NCBI GenBank assembly: GCA_029907355.1
Contig: JARYLZ010000010.1
Location: 1-59,399, forward strand
Direction: 5' to 3'
DNA: 59,399 nucleotides
Source: Bacteroidota bacterium
Lineage (GTDB): Bacteria; Bacteroidota; Ignavibacteria; SZUA-365
Part shown: piece by piece, positions 28,169 to 38,500 of the stretch
Numbering within the stretch: position 1 is the first letter of the stretch
How the letters are laid out: every line of letters starts with the position of its first letter
The notes under the pieces: generated by a model
Told to the model about the DNA's origin: nothing
The model's input: only the letters and a program-made list of their open reading frames with translations
The model's database searches: none
Program-made: the position numbers and the translations under genes

Positions 28169-28246
28169 CAGCGGTGGTATTCAAACACGATTGCACGAAG
28201 CCGACGAAGACGATTTTCTTGGAAACCGACGGACGGATCCACACGA

Positions 28247-29170
28247 ATGGCATATTCACCGTATGATCCGGGCGTTTATCGCCCTACATTCCGGAGATTC
28301 AATTTTTTTCCCCCTGTCATCCGCCTGCTCATCCTGACAAACGTCGGGGTGTATCTCTTCCAGGTATTCGTGTTGCAGGGATTCCTCACCGTCGGTGGCA
28401 ACAGTCTCCAGATCGTCTTCGCAAAGCTTTTCTACCTCTGGCCGATCGGCGGAGGCTTCAGGCCATGGCAGTTGCTCACGTACATGTTCCTCCACGGGGG
28501 ATTCGTCCACCTCTTCTACAATATGCTCATGCTGTGGATGTTCGGCATCGAGGTGGAGAACGAATGGGGAACGAGGAAATTCGCATTGTTCTATCTCGCT
28601 TGCGGGGTCGCAGCCGGGCTGGCGAATCTCTTCTTCGCACCGCTGTTCACCGAACCGGCTCCGACAATCGGCGCATCGGGCGGTGTATACGGTGTCCTCG
28701 TCGCGTTTGCGATGCTTTTCCCTAACCGATACGTTTATTTTTACTTCTTCATCCCCATCCGTGCGAAATATCTGATGATCTTCCTCATAGCCCTTGAAGC
28801 GTACGCCGGTATCGCGGGGACCCAGGAAGGCATCGCGCACATCGCACATCTTGGCGGAGCTCTCTTCGCAGTGCTCTGGATGGTGATGGATGCGCGCGGG
28901 GGAGATCGGGTACCCTGGTTCCACAAACACACACGGCGCGCGCGCTCGACGGGTGAGCCGATCATCGAGAAACCTATCCGAGGAACCGTGTACACGGGCC
29001 TCGATGAGGACGAACCGATTCCCCGGTCACGGACGACGAGGCATGACTACGACCAGAGGGTCATCGACGACATCCTCGACAAGATCAGCCGCTTCGGGTA
29101 CTCCGGTCTCACGGAGGAAGAGAAGCGCATCCTGCTCGACGCGAGCAGGCGCATGCACTCCGACGAGTGA
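28247..29170 (+). CDS. Rhomboid family intramembrane serine protease
   Basis: 307 residues. Six transmembrane segments cover about 22-215. The rhomboid signatures are complete: the L1-loop region with WQLLTYMFLHGGFVHLFYNMLMLWMFG, the serine motif GASGGVYG (Ser144), and the histidine in AHIAHLGG (His201). It cleaves transmembrane substrates within the bilayer. The soluble tail of about 90 residues ends in a short helical module (DDILDKISRFGYSGLTEEEKRIL) often attached to rhomboids of Bacteroidota. It is about 65 bp upstream of ispG on the same strand. Confidence 0.92.
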   Translation: MAYSPYDPGVYRPTFRRFNFFPPVIRLLILTNVGVYLFQVFVLQGFLTVGGNSLQIVFAKLFYLWPIGGGFRPWQLLTYMFLHGGFVHLFYNMLMLWMFGIEVENEWGTRKFALFYLACGVAAGLANLFFAPLFTEPAPTIGASGGVYGVLVAFAMLFPNRYVYFYFFIPIRAKYLMIFLIALEAYAGIAGTQEGIAHIAHLGGALFAVLWMVMDARGGDRVPWFHKHTRRARSTGEPIIEKPIRGTVYTGLDEDEPIPRSRTTRHDYDQRVIDDILDKISRFGYSGLTEEEKRILLDASRRMHSDE

Positions 29171-29236
29171 ACGTCTCGTTCTACCTCGGGCACGCATGAT
29201 CCGCCACGAGTCGGAAGACGGCGGAAACAACGAACC

Positions 29237-30415
29237 ATGCGCCGTGGATTCGACCGCGAGCCAATGAACCTCGAACGACCGTGCTTCGAATACATGACGG
29301 ACCCAGCAAGCGATAAAGCCTCCGCTTCCCGTGCGGGAACAAGTCGGGAGGAAAGGTTTAGACGTGCGACACGTATCGTACGCGTGGGAGGCATCCCCAT
29401 CGGCGGTCGGTCCCCCATCAGCGTACAAACGATGACGAAGACGAAGACCCACGACGTCGAGGCGACGGTCCGTCAGATCGAGGAAGCGGCAGCGTACGGC
29501 TGCGACATCATCCGGGTGACGGTCAACGACAAGAGAGCGGCGGAAGCGATCGCGGAGATTGTCCGCCGCTCGCCGATCCCCGTAGTCGCTGACATTCATT
29601 TCAACCATGTCTTCGCCCTCGCATCCATCGCCGCTGGCGTAGCGAAGGTACGGATCAATCCGGGCAACATCGGATCGCCGTCACGCGTCCGGGAGGTTCT
29701 CCGTGCCGCGAAAGAACGCGGGGTACCGATCCGAATCGGCGTCAATTCGGGTTCGCTCGAGGACGATATCCTCCGACGCCACGGCCACCCGACGGCGGAA
29801 GCCATGTTCGAGAGCGCGATGCGACACATACACATCTGCGAGGACTTCGGTTTCACCGATCTCGTCATCTCGGTGAAATCGACGGACGTCCTTCTGACCA
29901 TTGAAGCCTACCGGCTCATAGCGGAACGGACGGACTACCCGTTGCATCTCGGCGTGACCGAAGCGGGCACGGAAAAAACGGGGACCATCAAATCCGCCGT
30001 CGGAATCGGGACGCTCCTCGCCGAAGGGATCGGCGATACGATTCGGGTGTCGCTGACGGCTGAACCCTGGAAGGAAATCGAGGTCGGAAAGAGCATTCTC
30101 CGTTCTCTGGGTCTCGCTTCACGGTCCGTCGAGATCATCACGTGCCCGACATGCGGCAGGCTGGAAGTCGATTTGTTCCGCATCGCGGCGGAACTCGAGG
30201 CACGGCTCGCGGGGATGAAGAAACCATTGCGGATCGCCGTTCTCGGTTGTGCAGTGAACGGACCGGGCGAAGCGCGTGAGGCGGATATCGGCGTCGCGGC
30301 CGGGAAAGGCGAGGCCATCCTGTACCTGCGGGGAGAAATTCTCCGACGCGTCGAGGAAGAAGAAATCGTCGACGCCGTCGTCGAAGAAGCCGCCCGTTTT
30401 CGATGCGACGACTGA
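29237..30415 (+). CDS. ispG: 4-hydroxy-3-methylbut-2-en-1-yl diphosphate synthase
   Basis: 392 residues. TIM-barrel half: GGRSPISVQTMTKTKTHDVEATV, GCDIIRVTVND, VADIHFNHVFAL, KVRINPGNIG. Cluster-binding half: TCPTCGRLEVD and VLGCAVNGPGEAREADIGVA, holding the three cysteines and glutamate of the [4Fe-4S] site. The enzyme reduces MEcPP to HMBPP, the penultimate step of the MEP isoprenoid pathway, so this organism uses MEP. The first 30 or so residues are not conserved; ATGs at 29264 and 29294 are alternative starts. It has the short bacterial two-domain form, not the plant/Chlamydia three-domain form. Confidence 0.93.
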   Translation: MRRGFDREPMNLERPCFEYMTDPASDKASASRAGTSREERFRRATRIVRVGGIPIGGRSPISVQTMTKTKTHDVEATVRQIEEAAAYGCDIIRVTVNDKRAAEAIAEIVRRSPIPVVADIHFNHVFALASIAAGVAKVRINPGNIGSPSRVREVLRAAKERGVPIRIGVNSGSLEDDILRRHGHPTAEAMFESAMRHIHICEDFGFTDLVISVKSTDVLLTIEAYRLIAERTDYPLHLGVTEAGTEKTGTIKSAVGIGTLLAEGIGDTIRVSLTAEPWKEIEVGKSILRSLGLASRSVEIITCPTCGRLEVDLFRIAAELEARLAGMKKPLRIAVLGCAVNGPGEAREADIGVAAGKGEAILYLRGEILRRVEEEEIVDAVVEEAARFRCDD

Positions 30416-30828
30416 CCGCACGCGGGACACGTCGCGTGCTCCGCACTTCGCTGGAAGAGGCCGCCTCATGTGCGAGAGGACAGGATCGTGTACGAGGCAA
30501 GCACGCACTCCCGACTCGACGAAGGCTTCGCAGGAGCTGTGCGAAGAAATGGCTGTCGCATCGTCCGGGATAGAAGGCGCTCCCCATGCGTCCCGTGCAT
30601 GATGATACCCGCAAGCGCCGCCTTCCGTCCCCCTGTCTTCGCGCCATACACGCCTCCTTCGAGAAAGGCGTCGCGTCGGTACCTGCCGAAGACCGATCTG
30701 AAAAAACAACGATGCGACGCATCTATGCTATCGCTCGCAACGTGGGGAAAGGATACACACAACGTGCGATGCGTACGACGCTCTCGAGCATCGTGCAACC
30801 TCGAGGCGACATGCGCCTCTTCCACCTC

Positions 30829-30846
30829 CGGAAAAAAATTTTTCCG
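30829..30846. repeat. A/T-rich near-perfect palindrome
   Basis: CGGAAAAA and TTTTTCCG arms (30829-30836, 30839-30846) flank two bases. It lies 42 bp upstream of the -7 element at 30888. It could be an operator, an UP-like element, or a bidirectional terminator following ispG. The rest of 30416-30828 holds no gene I can support. Confidence 0.4.
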
Positions 30847-30862
30847 TCATGCGTGAAATCTC

Positions 30863-30895
30863 TTGCGCATTTCACTTTTCCTCGTTGTATTTTTG
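30863..30895 (+). promoter_or_regulatory. Bacteroidota-type promoter of the structured RNA/pfk leader
   Basis: TATTTTTG at 30888-30895 is an exact match to the TAnnTTTG -7 consensus. TTG at 30863-30865 stands 22 nt upstream. Transcription should begin near 30902. Confidence 0.55.
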
Positions 30896-30901
30896 CAGTG
30901 A

Positions 30902-31000
30902 GATCCGCTGCAGAGAATCGCAGCACGAACATAGAACTTGATGGACACATCAAGGAGGCACAGCGGAGGTGATGGTGATTGCATCACCTCCGCTTTTTTC
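30902..31000 (+). ncRNA. Candidate structured small RNA or pfk leader attenuator
   Basis: About 99 nt from the predicted start to the T-tract, with three consecutive hairpins: GCTGC/GCAGC (30907-30911 with 30920-30924), CTTGATG/CATCAAG with a GACA loop (30937-30943 with 30948-30954), and a 13-bp perfect terminator stem (30962-30974 with 30982-30994). AAGGAGG lies between the second and third hairpins. No Rfam family known to me matches. It ends 68 nt before the phosphofructokinase ATG, so it is either an independent sRNA or a terminating leader for that gene. Start point is inferred from the promoter. Confidence 0.55.
30962..31000 (+). terminator. Strong Rho-independent terminator
   Basis: A perfect 13-bp stem (AGCGGAGGTGATG with CATCACCTCCGCT), a 7-nt loop GTGATTG, then TTTTTTC. 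The 5' arm contains GGAGGTGAT and the 3' arm ATCACCTCC, the same bases as the 16S rRNA anti-Shine-Dalgarno tail. Confidence 0.85.
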
Positions 31001-31067
31001 TGTTCCGACATCGCGCAACCGCTTTCCCTCTTCGAGTGAACCCGACACGGACAGGAGGACCTCTCCC

Positions 31068-32228
31068 ATGACGTCACGCATCACAAAGACCACGAGGGCA
31101 CCATCACGGCCCGCAGCGAAACAGCAAGCGACCGTCAAACGCATCGCCGTCAATACGGGGGGCGGTGATGCTCCCGGCCTCAACGCCGTCATCCGTTCCA
31201 TCGTCCTCTGTGCGTTGAATCGAGGTTGGGAAGTCATCGGCATTCGCGATGGCTACAACGGCCTGCTTGCACCGAAGACTTTCAAGGATGGCGGGCTCAT
31301 CAAGCTGACGAGGGAATCGGTGCGCGGCATCACGCATCTCGGTGGGACGATTCTCGGGACGACGAACGCGGGCAATCCCCTCCACTACCCCGTACGCCGA
31401 CCAGACGGGAGTTACATCGAAGTGGACCGCGGGGATGAACTCCTTCGCGCCTTCGCGCGTCATCGCTTCGACGCGTTGATCGCTATCGGCGGAGACGGTT
31501 CCCTTTCCATCGCGAACGAACTCTCGAAGCGTGGATTGCGCGTCATCGGCGTGCCGAAAACCATCGACAACGATCTCGACCAGACCGTCGTGACATTCGG
31601 CTTCGACACCGCCGTTTCGTTTGCGACGGAATGCCTGGATCGGCTTCACTCGACAGCGGAAGCGCACCGCCGTATCCTCGTCGTCGAGGTCATGGGCCGT
31701 TACGCCGGTTGGATCGCTTTGCACGCGGGCGTTGCGGGCACAGCCGATGCGATTCTCATCCCGGAAATCCCTTTCGACATCCGTTCCGTCGCTGCGAAGA
31801 CGCAGGAACGCGTGCGCCGCGGCAGGAACTTTTCGATCGTCGTCGTTGCCGAAGGTGCCGTCCCCGTCGGAGGCACCCGCTCGGTGATCGCCAAAGAGGT
31901 CGGACACGCCGAGCGTCTCGGCGGCATCGCAGAAACCGTCGCCAAGCAGTTGCAGGAAATCACGGGGCAGGAAGCGCGGCACGTCGTTCTCGGCCATCTC
32001 CTGCGCGGTGGATCACCGACGACATCCGACCGCTTGCTCAGCCTCCGGTTCGGTGCGGCCGCCGTCCGTGCCCTTGACGAGGGAAAATCCGGCATCATGG
32101 TTGCGCTCGATCCGCCCACGGTGCGCTATGTCCCGCTCGCTGCAGCGACCAGACGCATGAAAGTCGTCCCGCTCGATTGCGACACGATGAAAACGGCGCG
32201 CGATCTGGGCATCTGCTTCGGAGACTGA
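31068..32228 (+). CDS. pfkA: 6-phosphofructokinase (ATP or PPi donor not certain)
   Basis: 386 residues from ATG 31068, preceded by AGGAGGAC. Phosphofructokinase motifs: NTGGGDAPGLNAVIRS, AIGGDGSLSIANEL, VPKTIDNDLDQTVVTFGFDTA, EVMGRYAGWIALHAG, HVVLGHLLRGGSPT. The phosphate-donor site has glycine in GGDG (as in ATP enzymes) but lysine in PKTIDND (as in PPi enzymes), the mixed state of group III enzymes, so the donor cannot be fixed by eye. The first 25 residues are basic and non-conserved. It is downstream of a structured leader with a strong terminator, implying conditional read-through or another promoter. Confidence 0.9.
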   Translation: MTSRITKTTRAPSRPAAKQQATVKRIAVNTGGGDAPGLNAVIRSIVLCALNRGWEVIGIRDGYNGLLAPKTFKDGGLIKLTRESVRGITHLGGTILGTTNAGNPLHYPVRRPDGSYIEVDRGDELLRAFARHRFDALIAIGGDGSLSIANELSKRGLRVIGVPKTIDNDLDQTVVTFGFDTAVSFATECLDRLHSTAEAHRRILVVEVMGRYAGWIALHAGVAGTADAILIPEIPFDIRSVAAKTQERVRRGRNFSIVVVAEGAVPVGGTRSVIAKEVGHAERLGGIAETVAKQLQEITGQEARHVVLGHLLRGGSPTTSDRLLSLRFGAAAVRALDEGKSGIMVALDPPTVRYVPLAAATRRMKVVPLDCDTMKTARDLGICFGD

Positions 32229-32524
32229 GAACGCCGTAAACGGCGCAGCGAGCGGAGAAATACCGGACGCAATGGGTGACGGGGGTGAGGTAAATACCGG
32301 ATAGGCGGATCCGATAATCCCGGTTTACTGAGGCGCATGCGAAAGCCATTCTGCGTTTGCATGCCGATCGATTCTACTCAACTCCCATGATCCCTCGCAC
32401 GACGCGCTTTCCCCCGCCTTGCCGGTGGGAAGAGAACATCACAGGAGACGGGTGACCCATCGAAAGGAACATGTGCTCGCGCGAGAGAGGGGACGTCGCG
32501 TCCCCGGCCCGCACACGCATCCGA

Positions 32525-33415
32525 TCACACGGAAGCGGAGAATCCCTCGATGGAGATGACACCGTCGAAAACCAACCGCGCCGGACCGCGGAGCGTGAGA
32601 GAGGAGGCCTCTCGCGCACGGGTCCATCGCCCAGGATCGGACGTGGAGGGAGACCCCGCATCGAAGTCCACCGTCAGGACGTCGCCGCCCTGCGTACGCA
32701 AGGTGATAGGCGGGCGGTACCCGCGGGCTGCATAAGCGATCAGTGCGGAAGCGACCGTTCCCGTCCCGCAGGAAAGGGTTTCCCCTTCGACTCCTTTCTC
32801 GAACGTCCTGATACGGAGCTTCCCGTCTTCCATCTCCTGCAGGACATTCACGTTCGCGCCTGCCGGCATCGTTTCCGGGGCATACCGGAGAATGCGCGCA
32901 TACGTGAGCATGTCGAATGCCTCGATCGACCGCGGGGACCCCACGAACATATCGAGGAAGAGAACGAGGTGAGGAGCTCCCGTGTCCGCGAAGTACGGGC
33001 GCGATGTCAGGAAGTCGACATCGATTGGGAAGTCCGGCCGGAGATCCGCCCCACCCGGAAAACGAAGGAGAACCATCTCGCCTTCGACCTCCGCCTCGTA
33101 GGTTTTTCCGAGCGATTCGAAACGCATGCGATACCCTGCGAGCCCTCGCAAGGCTGCGTACAAGGCAGCAGCCCGCCCGCCATTCCCGCACATGGAACCG
33201 GATGAACCGTCGGGGTTCAAGAAAACCATGCGGAAATCGTGGGTCGCAGAGCGTTCGAGAAAAATCGTTCCGTCTGCTCCGACGCCTGTCCGCCTTTCAC
33301 ATACGGAGCGCGAAAACGCGGACCGCATGCCGAGGGGAATGGGACAGGCGGCGGCCTCGACGATGACGAAATCGTTTTTCGCCGCTTCGACCTTCGTGAA
33401 TCGAATGCCGGTCAT
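32525..33415 (-). CDS. dapF: Diaminopimelate epimerase
   Basis: 296 residues from ATG 33415, overlapping the stop of the mscS-like gene by 4 nt. Both catalytic cysteines are present: Cys76 in SGSMCGNGGRAAA and Cys216 in GETLSCGTGTVASA. RRTGVGADG and NPDGS surround the substrate site. The N-terminal stretch reads KNDFV where GNDF is usual. The enzyme interconverts LL- and meso-diaminopimelate for lysine and peptidoglycan. The roughly 300 bp beyond its stop (32229-32524), shared with the convergent pfk gene, contain only a short hairpin at 32232-32245 and no gene. Confidence 0.93.
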   Translation of the reverse strand: MTGIRFTKVEAAKNDFVIVEAAACPIPLGMRSAFSRSVCERRTGVGADGTIFLERSATHDFRMVFLNPDGSSGSMCGNGGRAAALYAALRGLAGYRMRFESLGKTYEAEVEGEMVLLRFPGGADLRPDFPIDVDFLTSRPYFADTGAPHLVLFLDMFVGSPRSIEAFDMLTYARILRYAPETMPAGANVNVLQEMEDGKLRIRTFEKGVEGETLSCGTGTVASALIAYAARGYRPPITLRTQGGDVLTVDFDAGSPSTSDPGRWTRAREASSLTLRGPARLVFDGVISIEGFSASV

Positions 33416-34452
33416 GCCGCTCCCTGGTCCCAAATCGGTCTCGGACGCGCGAAGGGGACGCCCGCCTGCGCAAAGCGCTTCACGACCGCGATGTGGACGT
33501 TCTGCCTGCATTCCATGAAGAGATTGAAATCCGGACTCGGGATGTAGTACACGAGTTCGAAAACGATACCGGCGGGCGTGATATCACGGAGGTGGGCACG
33601 GTCGAAACGCGCAGGGGGAGCCTCGTTCACCGCCTCGCGCAGCATCGAGGGGACGGCCGCGAGGATGTCCCCCCCAAGATCGAGGCTCACCGTGTAGAGG
33701 CTCAGGACGCGTCGTTCCTCCATGCGCTTGAAATTCCTTATACGGCTTTTCAGGAGATCGTTGTTCGAGATGACGATTTGTTCTCCTGAGTAGCTGCGGA
33801 CACGCGTCGTCTTCAGCCCGATATGCTCCACCGTGCCGGCGAACTCGTCGACGGTGATCGCGTCACCTACGAGGAACGGTTTGTCCAGGACGATGGAAAG
33901 GGAGGCGAACAAATCGCTTAAAATATTCTGGACGGCAAGGGCGACGGCGATCCCGCCGATACCGAGGCCCGTAATCAGTGCCGTAACGTCGAAACCGAGA
34001 TTGTCCAGAAAGAGAAGGAGGAGAAGCGCCCAGAGAAGAATGTTCGCAATGACACCGAGCGCGCCGGATGCGTGGACGGAAGCCTCGTCCCCTTCGGGGG
34101 ATTTCATCCAAACGCCGATCAGATACCGGATCACGTGCGCCCCCCAGAATCCCCCTTGCAGCAGAACGGCGGCAACGGTGATCCTGTCGAACACGTGAGC
34201 GACTGTCGGGGAGAGAATGAGGAAACGAATCCCGACATCGCAGGCGACGATGAAAAGGAGGAAGAGTTTCGTCCCGGCGAGCATATCGACGAACATGTCG
34301 TCGACGGTGGATTTCGTTCGCCGGGTCAGAACACGGAGCCGGCTGACCGCCAGGCGCTGGGCGACTTTCAAAAATCCCGTGACCCCGACCGTTACGGCGA
34401 TCGCGATGACCCATTTCCAGAGAGGATTCCCAAGTAGAACGAACTCGAACAT
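33412..34452 (-). CDS. MscS family mechanosensitive channel
   Basis: 346 residues from ATG 34452. About four transmembrane segments (12-30, 65-85, 95-115, 140-165) precede the pore helix and the MscS beta domain: GIGGIAVALAVQNILSDLFASL, DKPFLVGDAITV, GTVEHIGLKTTRVRSYSGEQIVISNNDLL. A C-terminal alpha/beta vestibule domain follows. It should open under membrane tension to release solutes during osmotic downshock. It overlaps dapF, an arrangement implying shared transcription but not a shared function. Confidence 0.9.
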   Translation of the reverse strand: MFEFVLLGNPLWKWVIAIAVTVGVTGFLKVAQRLAVSRLRVLTRRTKSTVDDMFVDMLAGTKLFLLFIVACDVGIRFLILSPTVAHVFDRITVAAVLLQGGFWGAHVIRYLIGVWMKSPEGDEASVHASGALGVIANILLWALLLLLFLDNLGFDVTALITGLGIGGIAVALAVQNILSDLFASLSIVLDKPFLVGDAITVDEFAGTVEHIGLKTTRVRSYSGEQIVISNNDLLKSRIRNFKRMEERRVLSLYTVSLDLGGDILAAVPSMLREAVNEAPPARFDRAHLRDITPAGIVFELVYYIPSPDFNLFMECRQNVHIAVVKRFAQAGVPFARPRPIWDQGAA

Positions 34453-34678
34453 CGCGCAGAAATGAATGGATGGAGTGAAGTCTTCGTGCCGGTGAAATGT
34501 ACATGCCGCGATACTGGGGACCAAAACCATGCGGCGAATTTCGGAGGAGGGTATCCGGGATCCATCGTGTCCCTTCCCGCCGCACCGCTGCAGCGCACCG
34601 CACTGGGGAGAGATCGCAACGTTTCGTATCCTTGTACCGAACGACGAATCCCCCTTCGCCTTCCCGAGGAGTGAAACC

Positions 34679-35305
34679 ATGAACACGAGGTTTCTCAACC
34701 TGTTCCTTCTCCTTCTCATGCTCACCCCCTCGCTGGTTGCCCAGAAGAGGCAACGGGCGCGCACAAACTACCCGACGGCAGAGCTTTCCTTCGCCGGCAC
34801 GATCGGGAACACCCGGGAGGTGTACCGGACGGAGTATACCTCTTCATACACGCAATGGGAAAACGAGCAGGATTACGCCGTCTTTTCCATGCGTCTCGGA
34901 TTCCCTTTCGCCGCATGGTTCGCTTTCGAACCCGAATTGATGTTCACATTCTCGAGCGACCAGCCGCCGGCGCACTCCCTCAGCGCAAACGCCGTGTTCA
35001 CCCTCCCTCTGCGGCGGAGCCCTCTTCGACCCTTTCTCCTCGTCGGGTACGGTGCGGGGAATGCCGTCCCCCAAATGGGGCGCGTCGACTATCGAAGCGA
35101 CAAAGACCCGTGGGACGTGCGCCTCGTTCATGCAGGAGCGGGCCTCAAAATCTTCCTGCAGGAATCCGCCTTCCTCCGCGTCGAGTACCGCTTCCAAATG
35201 GCGACGAACGAACAGAAATTCGGCGGCGGCGAATACGTTTTCACCACGAAACAGACCGTATACTTCAACGACATCCTGTTCGGGGTGGGAATCGCACTGT
35301 ATTGA
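34679..35305 (+). CDS. Outer-membrane beta-barrel protein
   Basis: 208 residues from ATG 34679, with GAGGAG about 8 nt upstream. Signal peptide 1-21 (LLLLMLTPSLVAQ). The mature chain alternates hydrophobic and polar residues in amphipathic strands (YAVFSMRLGFPF, LSANAVFTLPL, PFLLVGYGAGNA, VRLVHAGAGLKIFL, SAFLRVEYRFQM), ends with NDILFGVGIALY, and has a terminal aromatic. This is an eight-stranded OmpA/OmpW-like barrel without a peptidoglycan-binding domain. No substrate can be named. Confidence 0.7.
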   Translation: MNTRFLNLFLLLLMLTPSLVAQKRQRARTNYPTAELSFAGTIGNTREVYRTEYTSSYTQWENEQDYAVFSMRLGFPFAAWFAFEPELMFTFSSDQPPAHSLSANAVFTLPLRRSPLRPFLLVGYGAGNAVPQMGRVDYRSDKDPWDVRLVHAGAGLKIFLQESAFLRVEYRFQMATNEQKFGGGEYVFTTKQTVYFNDILFGVGIALY

Positions 35306-35522
35306 TGCGTCCGCCCCTGATATCGGTCCCACTTCGAGAGGAAGAACGGTCCGTTTCCGATAGCTGTCGGGACGCAACACGAACGTCCCATTCCCCTCCT
35401 CGTCCCCATGGGTTGCGAGTTCACCCCCTGGGTGAGCGAATGGAACGTGGGTCATCCTCTCCCTGCACCGGGAAGAGGGACGGTCAGGGGTGAAAAACAG
35501 AGGGGAGGGGGATCCCCTCTCG

Positions 35523-38500
35523 TTAGCGCATCAGGACAATACGTCCCACGGCGCGTCTGCTCCCTGCACTCACCGTGTAATAATAGACGCCGTTCACCGC
35601 CTTCCCCGGCTCCCAGACGGCCACGTGATCGCCGGAGGGCAAGGTGTCGTCGACGAGCCGAACCACCTGCCGACCCGTGCAATCATGGATGGTCAGCGTA
35701 ACGTGAGACGATGTGGAGATAGTGAACGGAAGCACGGCGGCATCCGAAGCGGTCACCGGGTTCGGGTATGCATAACCGAGGCGAAGCCCCGAGGGAAGGG
35801 TCGATCCGTGTTCAACGGTTGAAATGGGGTTCCGCGCGAGAGCTTGGACGACACCCGTGCGCGAAACGGCCCATCCTCTCCCCTCCCGGTCGAACACCGC
35901 GGTTTGAATGGCGCCTGTAGGTACCATTCGTGTCTGCGTCCACGTATTCCCTTCGTTCGTGCTGACCCATGCGAGCGAGTCGGTGACGATCCACACGATC
36001 TGCTTCGCCGAGTCGCAATGCACGGCGACGGGACGCGAACCGTTCATGGGGTAATAGCTCGTGATCCAGCTGATCCCGCCGTTGATCGTCCGCCGTACGC
36101 GTCCGTAGACCGGGTCGACACAGAATCCCTTCAGCGGGGATAAGAACCCGATGTCGGAGACGAAGCGCGTTCCCGCCGTGACGGACGTCCAGGAGAGACC
36201 TCCATCCGTCGTCCGCAAGATGGCGGCGTCGCGCGGGATGGACTGACCCTGGTTGATGGCCGCAACCCAGCCGCATTGCCTGTCGATGAACGTGATGGTC
36301 GGCGAGAAACCGAGCCACCATGACGGGGCGAAAATTCTCGGTCCTGTTTTCTCCCACGTCTCCCCCCCGTCCCTCGTCAGGTACACGTCTGCGGAATCGC
36401 GGTCATGGCGAGAGAAAATGATCCCCTCGTTCTCGTTCCAGAAGTGAATGTCGCCGAAGAGCGCAGCGATATCGGAAAGGACCACCCGCCATGAACGCCC
36501 GCCGTCCGTCGTCTTGAACAGTTGTCCGCTCCGCGTCCCCGCCACGATACGGTCGCGATCGAAGGCGAACAACGCCAGCGCCATTCCTTTCGTGCCGGGA
36601 AGCTGGAAATCCTGCCATGTCACGCCCCCATCGGTGGAACGCGACACGACGGCCGAATCGCGCCCGACCCATAGTACATCGGCCGACCGAGCGAAGGGGG
36701 GCGGTGCGACGATGGTGTAGACCTGCGTTTCCATCGGTTCGGAATGGACGATACGCCAATCGGCCTGAGCGGTTTCCCTCGTTTCGACACTGAAGACCTG
36801 CACGGCGGACCCGACACTGTTTCGTGCCTCGAGGGTGAAGTGTGCGCGCGACTCGTTCCCGCTCCAGCGCACGAAACCCAACACCGTGTCGACGATGGCG
36901 CCCGACGGGGCATCGAGGAGCCTGAACGTCGCCGGGGGGGATGCCGAGACAACCGGTGCATAGAGAAACGGTTGGCCTTTCTCGAGGGTGGTCGTGTCCG
37001 GGCTGGAAAGGAAGATCGGTGCCGCAGGCGGCGGCTGGTTCCAGGCGAGGTCGTACATCCCCCGCCCATGCGTGATGGCCCGCAAGGTACCGGTACCCGG
37101 GCTGTACCGAAGCTTCTGAACGGACACGGTCGGCATGCCGACACCGAACAAAAGCCATGACCGCCCCTCGTCTTCCGAGATGAAGCACCCGATGTCCGTC
37201 CCGATGATGAGCTTGCCGTCGAGGCGAATGATGTCGTTGACGGGAATGTCCGGCAAATCGCCGTTGATACTGCGCCACGTGTTGCCCCAGTCGGTGGAGC
37301 GCCACACCTTTTCCACACCGTACCGGCTGTATGTCGCGTACACGACGCCCGGTTCGAAACTGCGGACGGAGCTGCAATACGCCAGCGGGAGCGAGTCGCG
37401 AACGATGGACCAAGTCTGACCGCCATCCTGGGAAACGCCGACCATCCCGCCCGTTGCGCCTGCAAAGACATACCTGCCGTCGTACGGGGCGACGCTGACT
37501 GCGGAGATGTAATAGCACGAACCCGTCCCCGTCGGGAAGAAGCAATCGCGGAGCATGCGCCACGAATCGCCGCCGTTCGTGGTTTTGTACATCTTGTATG
37601 TCCCGAGATAGAGAACATCGGGATCGGTCATGTCCATCGCGAAGTCGATGTAGAAGAGGGACTGGTCGAGAGGCATCGAGCCCATCGCCTGGGTCCATGT
37701 TCTCCCGAAATCCTCCGAGCGCCAGAACTTGAGCGTCTCCATGGTCGTGTAGACGACGTTGGGTTTTCGCGGGTTCACCGCACCGTTTCCTCCGTCGCCG
37801 TACAGCGTCGTCTCCCACATCGGCGCCGACGAAGTCGTCATCGTCCCGTTGTCCTGCGTACCGCCGAGCAGGTAGGCATCGGAAGTCGGGTGCATCGCCC
37901 CGCCGATGAACTGCGTGATCGAAAGTCCCAGATCGCTCTTGATGACGGTTTTCCCTTCGTCCCGAAGAATGTAGAAACCGCCGTCGTTTCCGATGTAGAC
38001 CTCGTCCGGGTTCTCGGGATTGAACTCGATGGCGTGCTGATCGACGTGAAGGAGACCGCCGAATCCCTGGTCGGGAATACGCTCCCAGTTCATCCCGCCG
38101 TCAGAAGAGCGTATGAGCTTGACGCCGCCTGCATACACGATATCGGGATTCGTCGGGTGCACACCGACGATATTGTCATACCAGCCCTGCGAGACCATGT
38201 AATCGAAGGGGACCGGTAGGCGGGACCACGTCAAGCCTGCATCGGTCGTCTTGAAGACACCGAGGAGTTGTGTTCTTCCCGTCCCGGTCAGCTCGGAGAC
38301 ACCGAGATACAGGACATCCGGATAGGAAGGACAGATGGTGATGCTGGTCCGCCCCATCAGGGTATCCGGCACGCCGATGTCGCGCTTTTCCCACGTCGTT
38401 CCGCCGTCCGACGTGACGAACAATCCCGTTCGTGGGACGACCCCTCCGCTGTAGACTGCGCTCGAGACGGTGTAGAGTACATTCGGGTTCTTCGGGTTCA

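Noticed and set aside
27013-28266. A 417-codon frame overlapping pgk in another frame
   Set aside because: pgk is unmistakable; the alternative product is Arg/Pro-rich and featureless.
30940-31037. Short peptide frame starting in the loop region of the pre-pfk RNA (MDTSRRHSGG...)
   Set aside because: It runs through the terminator stem and has no good ribosome site; a leader peptide cannot be excluded but is not supported.
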